Positions 10,610 to 20,336 of a DNA stretch of 25,583 nt are shown here, piece after piece. The notes below the pieces were generated by a model that did no database searches, was not told the origin of the DNA, and saw only the letters and a list, made by a program, of their open reading frames with translations. Numbering within the stretch: position 1 is the stretch's first letter; every line of letters starts with the position of its first letter. Source of the stretch: Neelides folsomi (Eukaryota; Arthropoda; Collembola; Neelipleona; Neelidae); NCBI GenBank assembly GCA_034687125.1, contig JAQGBZ010000623.1, positions 1-25,583 of the forward strand, read 5' to 3'. Position numbers and translations under genes: made by a program.

Positions 10610-11530
10610 ATGAACAAACTCCCGCTCGCCCTTTTTGTCTGCTGCTGCTTGGCCCTCATACACATCACTTCTTCACAAGTAAAAACCCGCCAGCTTTTAA
10701 ATATTCATAGCCCCCATTATTCTATATTCTTAACTTAACCCCATTTAAATATAATTTAATTAATTTAATTTAATTACAATTAATTTTAATATTATTCCTT
10801 CCAGATCACGTTTTCCCGCGAGTGGGTGCGTGGTAAATATGGTCACGAGAAGGAAGACGACGATCAACTGCCCATGAGAAATGCCCGGGCACCTTCTTAT
10901 TTTGTAAATAGGGTAATTCCTAATTCCTTAATTTTAAATATTTTATAATTTTAAATGCCTTTTTATTTAATTTGATTCGCTATTGCTTTATAATTATATA
11001 GGTAATAATATAGTATATAATTTAATTAAAAATGCTAAGGTCAGTTCAATTTAATTCAGTTAACCGCGAACAAATTATGAATGGTCGAAATCATGTAAAT
11101 ATTTGAATTTGCACTCAAGCGGGCATTTTCTTTGTTCAATTCCACTTGTTTTCGCATTATGTTTTAAACAAGTGGCGTTTTTTGTTTACTGTGTGGATTT
11201 TATAAGGTTGAATGATTTTAGAACGATAGGGGCGAAACTTAATTGATTAATTAAATATAATTCTTGGGGTTCGGGTTATTTAAATTGTAAATTAATTTAA
11301 AGTTTGGTTTAACTTTAGATTTAACAGTTGGTTTAACGCTTGATTTAACGTTTGGTATAACGTTTGATTTAATGTTTGTTCAGGGAGCGGGTGGAAGCCG
11401 AAATTTGAATCGTCTGAAAAAGGAATTCCTCGACTACAAAATCACTCGTCCTGCCTTTGAGCCCGACACCGTGAAAGAGGAATTTTACCCTTTTTACCCT
11501 AAATTTTCTTACGTCCCCATTGTTGACTAA
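10610..11530 (+). CDS. ACP: ACP (AKH/corazonin-related peptide) neuropeptide precursor
   Basis: Exons are 10610-10678, 10805-10912 and 11384-11530, all phase 0, giving 107 residues. Residues 1-22 form a signal peptide (n-region MNKLP, core with CCC, end HITSS). Cleavage leaves Gln23, and the mature sequence reads QITFSREWVR-G-K. Known ACP decapeptides have the form pQVTFSRDWNA-amide, so length, pyroglutamate, TFSR and Trp8 all fit; AKH (usually FSP/FST near the middle) and corazonin (QTFQYSRGW) fit less well. Gly33 would donate the amide. Cleavage follows a single Lys34 rather than the usual KR, with Arg at P3 and P7 as monobasic sites often have. The remainder is an acidic, Tyr/Pro-rich C-terminal peptide without Cys. 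The first intron falls between Gln23 and Ile24 of the hormone. It acts as a secreted neurohormone on an AKH/corazonin-type receptor; its physiology is poorly defined in general. Confidence 0.85.
11302..11373 (+). repeat. six 12-bp tandem repeats abutting the ACP intron 2 acceptor
   Basis: Six units of 12 bp, consensus GTTTGATTTAAC, run without gaps from 11302 to 11373, ten bases before the acceptor AG at 11382-11383. Each unit carries TTTAAC or a one-base variant, resembling a branch-point sequence, so the acceptor has a ladder of candidate branch points. Units differ at one to three positions. Confidence 0.8.
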
Positions 11531-13551
11531 AAATCAATATAAATACCAATTGCACAATGTACGATTGTTCCATCATAACTTCATAACTATATATAGGAAC
11601 GATGGACTTAATTAATTGGCTCATATTTTATTACACCTCAATCACTTTTTTGATCTCAAATGTCATGCTGCGGTTTGGTCCATTTGGCCATAAAAAAGAT
11701 AAAAAATGAATAAATAAATATTTCATCAATTCCATTTGAACCTGAAACTAATCACAATTTATAAATAGCACTCCAAAACATTAAAGTTGTACATGAGAAA
11801 ATAAAAATCAATAGTGTCATTAACGTCATGTATCGATAAAGCTAATTAAATATGAAAAAATGTTATCCAAAAAATTGCTTGACGCAAATAGAAATTTCTC
11901 CTTACTTCCTTAACATTCTTAAAACATTCACAAATTCACAATAGACATTTTCCAATACCTATAGCCAGGGCTGGGCAAAAATGGCGTCCAACCGGGCATT
12001 ACCGCGGTTAAAACCGGTCGTTCAAACCAATTTAACACACGTTAATATAGGTTTCACCCAACCGGTATTAACCGATCAACTAGTTTTACCCGCGGGTAAA
12101 ACCCAGCCCTGCCTATAGCTATAGCCTATAGCTATAGTTGCATGTTGCAATATTGTCGAGTTATATTTTACGTACTTTATTATAGTGAATTATTATTAGA
12201 ATTATCCATTACACGCATCAATGAATAAATGAATATTTCAGTACTGATTGTTAATGTTAGATCATTAAATGGAGTAAAATAATTAATGTAAAATAGAATG
12301 AGTCAAAATCACAAAAATATGAAAGTGAGCAAAATGGAAATGACATCTAATGAAAATAAATAGATATGATGATCATTGTACTCTAAATAATAATAATAAT
12401 AAAAGCACAAATCCCTTCTAATCCTTATATCTAATTACATAATAACAATTATATATCCATTTCACGAAATTCTTCAGAATAAAAAAAGTTTCAATTCTTC
12501 TCTTGTCAAACTTATTAACATTTGACATTTGACCATTTAAGCATTTAGGAATTCAAATTGTCTTCTGAAATTCAAACCAGTAAACACTTGTAATTTCATA
12601 TATGTGCATTATAAATTCCTTTTCCTTTACAATTTTACAATACAGATAAGACATAATAGATAGATATCAATGGGTTTTATTTGAACATTTATCTATATAT
12701 TGAATTTAAGATAAAATCATTTCATTTTTCAATGAATTTACAGTTAGTTCAATTCGTCACGCGTGGTTTGATTGGGAAATCCTTAATTCTGAGAAATAGA
12801 CGTTGAATAAAAACATCAAAAGCTTATGCATTATTAGTACTATTAAGTTTCAACATTATCATTTTGTCATTAAACTGCATACAATTCATTGACATTGAAC
12901 GATATTTATGTTTGATAAGCTTAAAAATGTTATTCAGTAATCAGGAGCTTTCAATTACAAGAAATCCATTAAACTCGGGAATTACTTTATCATTACCATA
13001 TTTATAATAAATTTTGACATATAAAAAATAAGATAAGAAATAAAACGGTTTTATATGTTAATATTTAATAAAGTATCTATAAAGTAACATACAAGACTAA
13101 GCTTGTTCCTTATACTCTACATTATTCTTTATACTACATGCAATATAGGAAATAAATACTAAAGAGGTATAAACAATAATTTTATTAATGCGTAGTAAAC
13201 GGTAGTTATAGTTATATTATCAATCTGATGATGTTTTCCCTTAGAAATTCTATTTAATTGAATAGATTATTCATGAGGTGAGTTCTTCTTTGAAGCTTAA
13301 AACACCTAAAAGCCCAAACCCAAATCTCATTCGCGTTTGATCTTTCCAATATGTGGATTTTTCCCTTTCTTTCCATCTGATCCCTCGCTCTTAAAATAAA
13401 CCAAGAGGATTCCTTTAACGCCTTCTTTAAATTCCTTTTCTTTCCATTCACAAAATCGGGATTCAATACGAACAAACCGGACAAGTCAAGACGAATAGAT
13501 AAAGGAGAATAAGAGAATTCTTTAATATTTTAATTAAAACGGACATTCAAA
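11531..13551. other. 2-kb intergenic region, mostly empty
   Basis: This holds the 3' flank of the ACP gene, the hAT MITE listed separately, and AT-rich sequence in which no gene is seen. From about 13250 the pyrimidine and GC content rise before the aminopeptidase start at 13552, consistent with promoter and 5' leader. The opposite-strand open frame there (13254-13484) has no recognisable features. Confidence 0.5.
11966..12111. mobile_element. hAT MITE, 146 bp, with perfect 8-bp target duplication
   Basis: The ends are inverted: CAGGGCTGGG on the left and its complement CCCAGCCCTG on the right, the CAGGG-type terminus of hAT elements. The eight bases CCTATAGC lie immediately before (11958-11965) and after (12112-12119), a perfect target duplication of hAT length. 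The interior holds ACCGGT, CCGCGG and other short palindromes and no coding frame. It is a non-autonomous, fairly recent insertion. Confidence 0.85.
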
Positions 13552-16500
13552 ATGGGCTACGCCAATGCCACACTCATTTTGGGCCTTTTGAGGATTTTGA
13601 TGTCAAACGTCGAGTTTGATGGAAGGAACGGAAGCATTGAAGCCTACATTGTGCCACCCGGAGACGCCCACAATGTAAAATATTCAAATTCAAATTATTT
13701 ACTAAATAAATAATGTAAATTCAATATTATAATGATTTTGTTAATTGTCATAATTAATTAAATCTTAATTTGATATCAGAGTGAGTACATTAGTGCCAGT
13801 GACGATCGTCGTTCATTTGTGAGTGGATTTGATGGCTCAGCTGGAATTGGTTTGATTACGAAGGAGGGGAAATGTCGTTTGTGGACAGATGGACGTTACT
13901 TCACTCAAGCACTTAACCAACTCGATCTTAATTCTTGGGAATTAATGAAAGAAGGTCAGCTTTAATTAAAATTTAGCTTAATTTAACATAAAATACAATT
14001 TTACAATCCAATCTGTTAATTGCTTTTTGAAGAAATTCTTTAATTTTAATAATAAATTGAATGTGTTATTAAGTCAAACGTATTTTTTAATTTTAATAGC
14101 TAACTGGTGGTTAATTAATCGCAATTGAATTTTACTTTGGACTTTGCTTAGGGATCGATGTGAGCATGGGAAGTTGGTTGAAGGGGAATTTGGCCGTCGG
14201 ATCTCGCGTTGGCGTCGACCCTTCGCTTTACTCCAAAGGGAATTGGGACGCGTTGGCCGAAGAATTAACACAAAAGGAAATTAAGTTAATTCCTCTTAAA
14301 CAAAACCTCGTGGACCAAGTTTGGTCGGATCGACCGCCGAGATCAACTGAACAAATAATTCAATTGCCAATTCAATTCGCTGGAGTTTCCACAAAAGTCA
14401 AAGTTGAGGATGTGAGGAAGAAAATGAAAGACGAAGGAGCAAAAGCATTAATTATCACTGAATTGGACCAAATTGCATGTAAACATTATTTATATTTAAC
14501 TCTTCTACTCTTCTTTACAATTACCATTTTCTACAATTAAAGTCTCTTAATACAATTTAAATCTCTTAATAAGCTGCCCATTTTGTCAAAGTTTCCGCTT
14601 TAATATTTAATCGATTCATAAACCCCACTTTATTATTCAAATATGAGTCCATGGTATAATTTCAAAGGTTGATTTATTTCATACATTGAGTATCTTGTGC
14701 TTAATGACGTTCATGATGTTTTAAGTTTAACGAGTAATTATGATTTAAAGGGTAATTTTGTCATTTTCAGGGCTTTTGAATCTCCGCGGGGGCGATGTTC
14801 CTTATAATCCCTACTTTTATGCTTACGTGATTGTGAGCGATGTGAAAGTCGAAGTTTTCCTCAACACAGCCCAAATCTCTCGGGAGATCCAGACCAACAT
14901 CACCAATGAGCTTAGTGGAGCCATTGCATTTGAAAGTTATGAAAATGATAAACTTCTTGAAAGAGTCGTGCAAATGGTAAGCAGATTTAGTTTAATATTT
15001 AATATGAGGAATTAGCTTTAGGATTTAAATAACAATAACAATAATGTTATACTTATACAGTAGTTAATACAGCTGTATTTAAGTTTTGGTTTCTGATGGA
15101 ATATTTAAATAAATTATATTATTGGTATAATTAATATTTTTAATTAGGATTCGGAGTTTAAAGAAGGAGAAAAGATCTGGGTTTCCAAAAATTGCAATTT
15201 TGCCATTGCGAGTAAAATTTCCGATAGTAAAAGAATCACCAAGCTGACTCCAATAGCTTTCATGAAAATTATCAAAAATGGGATTGAAGCTGAAGGGATG
15301 AAAAAAGCTCATGTTAAAGACGCCGCTGCTTTGATCCAATTCCTCGCTTTTCTCGACAAACAAATGGAAAATGGAGAAAACATGACGGAAATCTCTGCGT
15401 CAAATTACCTGGCTCAATATAGAAAGTAGAAGCTTATTTATATTAATATTAAGATTCATTATATATTATTTTTAATTCAAGATTTATAATATTTATTCTA
15501 TTATGCTAATATTGTAATTTTGCATTAATAATAATTAAATAAATGCTTTTTATATAAACACAGAAATGCAATTGATAACATGGGACTGAGTTTCCAATCC
15601 ATTGCCGGTAGCGGACCAAATGGAGCAATCATTCACTACAGACCAACTCCACAAACTGACAGAATGCTCAAAAAAGAAGAAATGTTCCTATTGGATTCTG
15701 GTGGTCAATTCAAGTAAGTTTAAAGTGTTTGTAATTAAATGCCAGTCAGTATTTAATTTAAATCCAATTGATATTTAATTTAATTTCAATTAACTTTTTC
15801 CTAATTCTAAGGGATGGGACAACTGATGTGACTCGTACTTTACATTTTGGGACTCCTACGGACCATCAAAAAGAATGTTTCACTCGCGTACTCAAAGGAC
15901 AAATTGCTGTGAAGAATGCGATTTTCCCTTCTGGGATTATTGGGAATTATTTGGACACTTTGGCCAGAAAGGCTCTTTGGGATGTTGGATTGGATTATTT
16001 ACATGGGACAGGTTGGATAATTAAAAACTGTTCAATTAAATGTTTAATTAAATATATATTTAAAAATGAACCGATTTGATTTTGTCTATTTTTTATGTAA
16101 GGTCACGGGATTGGGATGTTTTTGGGAGTTCATGAACCGCCAATTGGAATTTCATTCAAGCCGTTCCCGGACGATCCGGGGCTTCAAGAAAACATGTTTT
16201 TATCTAATGGTGAAAAACAATTGAATTTAATCATAAATTCCAGAATATTTATTTGTTAAATAATTTGAGTAATGTGTTATTTGTGAATTTTAATTCAGAA
16301 CCCGGCTATTATGAAGTTGGAGAAAATGGCTTTGGAATTCGTATAGAGAACATTGTAAGGGTGGTGAAAGCAAATCCAAAGCATAATTTCAACAATATTG
16401 GATTTTTGACATTCGAAGACATGACGCTGGTTCCAATTGAGAAGAAATTAATTCAAGTTGATCTACTTACTGCCCAAGAGGTTAATAATTAAAAATAATT

Positions 16501-16883
16501 TAATAGTTATACTTAATTAATTATTTGGACATTTTACATTAATTACTTATTTGTTAGTTAGTATTGTATTAGAAATTAACATATTAACAATAGGATATTG
16601 TTAAGTATAAACACATTGTATAAAGTTTATTAGTAAAAAGCGGAAATATTGTATTAAATGAACTTTATTAAATTTCCAGTTGAATTACTTGAACGAATAT
16701 CATTCAAAAGTTTACAAAGTTGTTGGCGACTACATGCGGGAATTGAAAGTGGATGAAGGAACAATGGAATGGCTAAAAGCTGCTACTGATCCGATTCAAA
16801 CTGATGATGATACTGACTCTGCAGCTGCCATTTCAAAAACCTTATTTGTATTGATATTAACTATCTACTACATTATATACTAG
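13552..16883 (+). CDS. XPNPEP: Xaa-Pro aminopeptidase (aminopeptidase P, M24B)
   Basis: Ten exons: 13552-13674, 13780-13954, 14152-14478, 14771-14976, 15148-15425, 15564-15713, 15812-16011, 16102-16209, 16299-16480 and 16680-16883. Phases agree throughout and give 650 residues (human XPNPEP1 and XPNPEP2 are 623 and 674). Two creatinase-like N-terminal domains ([34 protein letters not shown]) precede a pita-bread C-terminal domain. The dinuclear metal ligands are Asp414 and Asp425 ([14 protein letters not shown]), His488 (HGTGHGIG), Glu523 (NEPGYY) and Glu539 (GIRIEN); the catalytic-site His497 is in VHEPP. It removes an N-terminal residue preceding proline. The C-terminus has small residues (SAAAIS) followed by a hydrophobic end, as in a GPI-anchor signal, which favours the XPNPEP2 membrane type. 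The N-terminus has only a weak hydrophobic stretch before the catalytic fold. An in-frame TAA at 13531 with no acceptor after it fixes the start. Confidence 0.95.
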
Positions 16884-17214
16884 ACCTATATCGCTTTAAT
16901 TTAACCAATTCTTAACTTGAATTAATTTAACTATCCTAACTTATTTAACTTATAACTAGTTACTTTATATCTTATTGATAGCAGGTGATTTAAAATTATG
17001 ATACATGTATCAGTTAAAATAATAAGTAAAATGAGTTTAACCTTATTAAGTGTTCATTAATTAATTGTAAATTGATATGTAATTTTAATAAATATCACTT
17101 TAATAGCTCAATGCGAATATTCTTTATTAATTTTAAATTTATATAATTTCATTATTTGGTTATTATCAATATTTGGTCAATTTTAAAATCATGAATTTTT
17201 TGATTAAAATATAT
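16884..17214. terminator. convergent 3' ends with facing polyadenylation signals
   Basis: AATAAA on the plus strand at 17087-17092 serves the aminopeptidase gene, 204 bp past its stop. TTTATT at 17123-17128 is AATAAA on the minus strand, about 87 bp past the stop of the CAP gene. With cleavage usually 10-30 bases downstream, the two transcripts would end within or across each other. Nothing else is seen. Confidence 0.6.
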
Positions 17215-18393
17215 TTATATAGGCTTCACCACGTTTTGTTGAAATGCGCCTTCAATATTCCCTGCTGTAAAATATCTGCAAACAACATACATTTTTGGTC
17301 CTTTGATCGCGTAACCACAACCAACTCTGGTGGTTCCTTTCCACACAACTTGTGTAAAATGTCCATATTTGCTAAATATAGCTGTTGTTTCTCTTGGATT
17401 GTTGTAAACATATGGAACGTTCTTTTCGTCATACCAAAGATCAACAGCAACATTTCCACAAACTATTTTGCCTGTGATTAGGAATAAATTTTCTCCTTGG
17501 TTGGGGCGTGAATCTGAAGGGCTATGGGCCCATGTATTAGTGCTGGCCATCTTATTAGCATATTCTGTTGCTTGTTGAGCTAACTAAATATTAAAATATA
17601 ATAATTAATAATATAAATTATTATATTTTAATTAATATTCTATTTAAATACAATATTTAATATGTTTTTAATTAATTATATGTATACGCTATTGTCTTGA
17701 GTCAAAGGGACAGCACCATGTTTTGATCTGAAAAAGTTATGAACTTTTAAAATATCTGGATTGAAAGTTGCCAGGGTTGGTCCGGTGAATGCTGCTGTTG
17801 GCATTCCTTGATTTCCTTTCCCTTTCACTCCACCGAATCCGACGGTTTTGACACAAGCGGTCCCTTTGGCTGGTGCTGGTGTGCCACCTCCTGTACCACC
17901 ACTTCCACCACCTCCGCTTCCACCACCACCTGAACTTGGACCTTACCAGAAGAAATTAATTAAGATAAGGATTGTTGGTGTATGTTCAAAAACTTGCGTC
18001 TTAACAAGCTCATCACTCATTGACTCATTCATATAAACATTTGAATATTATAAATAAATATTATATACTACTGTATTTAAGTGTGTATTCGTATTCGTAT
18101 AATTTATAAAATATCTAGAAATTTTATTTTTAATGGTTGTATGTCTAATGGTATAAAATGTAGGTATATTTTTAAATTACCGAATAAAAATTTAACAGCC
18201 ATCTAAATAAAATTACACTATTAGACATAAAATATAATTATCTTGGTTTTTAAAAAATAGATAAATATTTTTTTGAAATTTATTGCTAATAGTTAAATAT
18301 ATAATTATTAGAAGAATTCAATTTAGATACCTTATCATTATCAAAAGAAGCTGATAAGGTAATAAATAACGCGACGATCAACAATTTCAACAT
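17215..18393 (-). CDS. secreted CAP-superfamily protein with Gly/Ser linker
   Basis: Exons on the minus strand are 18393-18331, 18202-18181, 17941-17688 and 17583-17215, giving 235 residues. Exon 1 is a signal peptide (MLKLLIVALFITLSASF). Exon 2 is a 22-nt microexon coding MAVKFLF plus one base; it is needed because exon 1 ends in phase 0 and exon 3 starts in phase 1, with a stop codon directly upstream. Exon 3 begins with PSSGGGGSGGGGSGG, then a Pro/Ala stretch and the start of the CAP fold (ILKVHNFFRSKHG, with the first cavity His). Exon 4 carries QGENLF, GHFTQVVWKGTTRVGCG (CAP signature 1) and VVCRYFTAGN (signature 2), ending FQQNVVKP much as in GAPR-1-type proteins. CAP proteins are secreted, cysteine-stabilised folds that bind sterols or lipids in some cases; the role here is unknown. 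It is convergent with the aminopeptidase gene. A TATAAAT on the minus strand near 18465 may be its TATA box. Confidence 0.9.
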
Positions 18394-19060
18394 GGTAAAT
18401 TAATGATATTTAATGATATGGTTAAGAATGAAAGAGAAAATGAAATATTATAAATCAAATTTATAGATTTCCGATTTATTCAATTCCCATTTATTAAATA
18501 ATTTAATGTAAATATTGATTTTTGTAACAATTACATTATATAATTTACCTGAAATCATAACTGTCATAAATCATAAAGCCAAATCAAGTAATTATACATA
18601 CATATACCTATAGTATTTAAATTTATTTTAATTTGCATTACTTCGTGTGTTCTGACGTCAGTAAGGTGTGTTATTTTAACACCACTTATGCAAATATCAA
18701 ATATAATTAAATTACGCTAGTGACTAATCTTAAATGCCACAAGATCCCCAGATGATCTGGGCCAGATCATTCTGATTGTTGGAAATAAAATAGGGGATTA
18801 TTTCTAGGGTACGTTCCGGGGAATCGTTCTATGGAAACGGAACATCTTATCTGGCTCATATATACTATATGAATACACTTCTACAACTACATATACTGGT
18901 ATTTTAAGTTTTCGTATAAGACATCTCAAGTTCTCATTTCTCATTGAGCTACCATCATTTAGAAATGGGATGTTTTTATACAATTGGGAACAGATGCGGA
19001 GCTTCCCCTATTCTCTAAAATACCCTTTAAGCCTTTAAATGAATTTGTCAAGTCCATTCA

Positions 19061-19092
19061 TATATAAATGGATTCTTCATTTCAGTTAGTCA
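19061..19092 (+). promoter_or_regulatory. TATA box plus arthropod Inr
   Basis: TATATAAA at 19061-19068 is followed by TCAGTT at 19090-19095, an exact match to the arthropod initiator TCAGTY. Its A at 19092 is 31 bases from the first T of the TATA box, the canonical distance. A second TCAGTT lies at 19082. No annotated gene starts here apart from the small ORF at 19147. Confidence 0.6.
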
Positions 19093-19146
19093 GTTTGAGT
19101 GAAACAAAGCTTACGAAGACTTTCCCAATTGTTAAATAATAAAAGA

Positions 19147-19200
19147 ATGAGCAAGGATTGGTTTGAAAATATTGTAAAGTCTTGGATGCAAGAGTGGTGA
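19147..19200 (+). CDS. possible 17-residue small ORF or first exon
   Basis: The first ATG after the predicted start site opens MSKDWFENIVKSWMQEW and stops with TGA. It is Trp-rich and amphipathic with no recognised family. A candidate donor, GTAAAG, sits inside it after the Ile codon, so it could instead be a short first exon (MSKDWFENI) of an unrecognised plus-strand gene, or the transcript could be non-coding. Support rests only on the promoter context. Confidence 0.25.
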   Translation: MSKDWFENIVKSWMQEW

Positions 19201-19643
19201 AGTATAAGGTGAAAGACCTCTCTCGCTTTAATACATTGCACTTATCTTCTTAATTACTGATAGAACAATACTTTACCCATATTACTTAATAAATAACAAG
19301 ACAATGAGGATGACGAATGAGTAGTTACACAGTGGCGATACAGCAGTTATGCATAAGCTTATTGTTTTTACTTCGGTCCTCTTCTGACTGTGTGCGCCGA
19401 AAAAATCTATTCTGTTTTTATATTTCATGAGGACTAAACCATGACTTCAGATTTGGAGAATTTTAGCCAATTATGCATACCTGTGCATCTATCAATGATC
19501 GCAAATAAAATTAATTAAATTTAATTTATGCAATAGTACAATATTTTTATTATGGCATAAATACTAATAAATACATATTTAATCTATTATAAATACATAT
19601 AATAATATACATATTTACTTTCTAAAGATTAATGAATTATTTT

Positions 19644-19983
19644 GGTCAAAGTCCAGAACGCGGGCCTGTTTCGGGCAACCATTGCCCGAAAAGAGGCAAT
19701 GATTGCCCGAAACGGGCAACGTTGCCCGCCAAAATATTAAGGTTGCCCGACAAAATATGGACGTTGCCCTTTAAGATCTGAACCTTAATTTCATATTCTA
19801 CACGTGATAAATAAAGTAGGTCAAAGTCCAGGACGGGCAATCATTGCCTCTATTCGGGCAATCATTGCCTCTATTCGGGCAATCATTGCCTCTTTTCGGG
19901 CAATCATTGCCTCTTTTCGGGCAATCATTGCCTCTTTTTGGGCAATGGTTGCCCGAAACAGGCCCGCGTTCTGGACTTTGACC
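19644..19983. mobile_element. MULE-like foldback element, 340 bp, 9-bp target duplication
   Basis: The terminal inverted repeats start GGTCAAAGTCCAGAACGCG and extend about 68 bp with one mismatch (19644-19711 and 19916-19983). AATTATTTT lies directly on both sides (19635-19643 and 19984-19992), a perfect 9-bp direct repeat, the usual length for Mutator-like elements. Inside are five 21-bp tandem units (19834-19938, core CGGGCAATCATTGCC), each itself a palindrome, and an internal partial copy of the terminus (GGTCAAAGTCCAGGACG, 19819). There is no transposase. A hAT origin with an 8-bp duplication is the alternative. Confidence 0.8.
19834..19938. repeat. five 21-bp palindromic tandem repeats
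   Basis: Units start at 19834, 19855, 19876, 19897 and 19918. Each holds GGCAAT-C-ATTGCC, six-base arms around one base. Because 21 is a multiple of three, the array stays open in a frame and gives a repetitive but meaningless translation (RAIIASF/I). Confidence 0.9.
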
Positions 19984-19992
19984 AATTATTTT

Positions 19993-20336
19993 TAATTTAA
20001 TTTATTCAGAAAACTGAATGTAAATTGTATGCGCCAATGAAATCGAACAATTACAAGATCTAGATTTTTATTTGAAATTATCTTTTATTTGAGAGTAAAT
20101 AATTTAAATTAAAAAAATATCAGATCAACTTATATTCAGCATTTTATATAAAAAGAGCTAGGTACATTTTATATAATAAAATAGCTATTGCACATATTTA
20201 AACTTAATATTTACACATTCATCAAATTTTATTAAAAAAATTTATCGTTTATTAAAAAAAACTAAAGGAGATTTTTTATTCCGCGTGTCTTCTAATTACA
20301 TTTCAGAATCTTTGTCAGTAGGTGTAATTAAAGTTG
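19993..20336. other. intergenic, AT-rich, no gene seen
   Basis: This lies downstream of the first CRAL-TRIO gene, which reads into it from the right. TTTATT at 20275-20280 is AATAAA on the minus strand, 57 bp after that gene's stop. Confidence 0.5.

Larger units (their letters stand above)
18394..19643. promoter_or_regulatory. regulatory-looking intergenic region
   Basis: It holds a full CRE, TGACGTCA, at 18653-18660 (260 bp upstream of the CAP start codon) and two overlapping palindromes with one-base centres at 18747-18761 (CCCAGAT-G-ATCTGGG) and 18752-18770 (ATGATCTGG-G-CCAGATCAT). A plus-strand TATA+Inr promoter lies at 19061-19092. Apart from the small ORF at 19147 no coding sequence is seen. 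Confidence 0.5.

Noticed and set aside
10409..10663. Opposing open frames over the ACP promoter
   Set aside because: Explained by the GC-rich composition, which lowers stop-codon frequency; the plus-strand ACP exon accounts for the coding signal.
13254..13484. 76-codon minus-strand frame before the aminopeptidase
   Set aside because: Lies in the likely promoter/leader region, no motif, no splice partners found.
17848..18036. Pro-rich plus-strand frame
   Set aside because: It is the complement of the Gly/Ser linker exon of the CAP gene.
19300..19440. C/D snoRNA-like elements (GATGACGA, CTGA)
   Set aside because: The C box is not canonical, no terminal stem, and no guide complementarity could be assessed.
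19646..19995. Two repetitive open frames and a CRISPR-like array of 21-bp units
   Set aside because: The frames stay open because the unit length is a multiple of three; the units are adjacent without spacers and lie inside a transposon, in a eukaryote.
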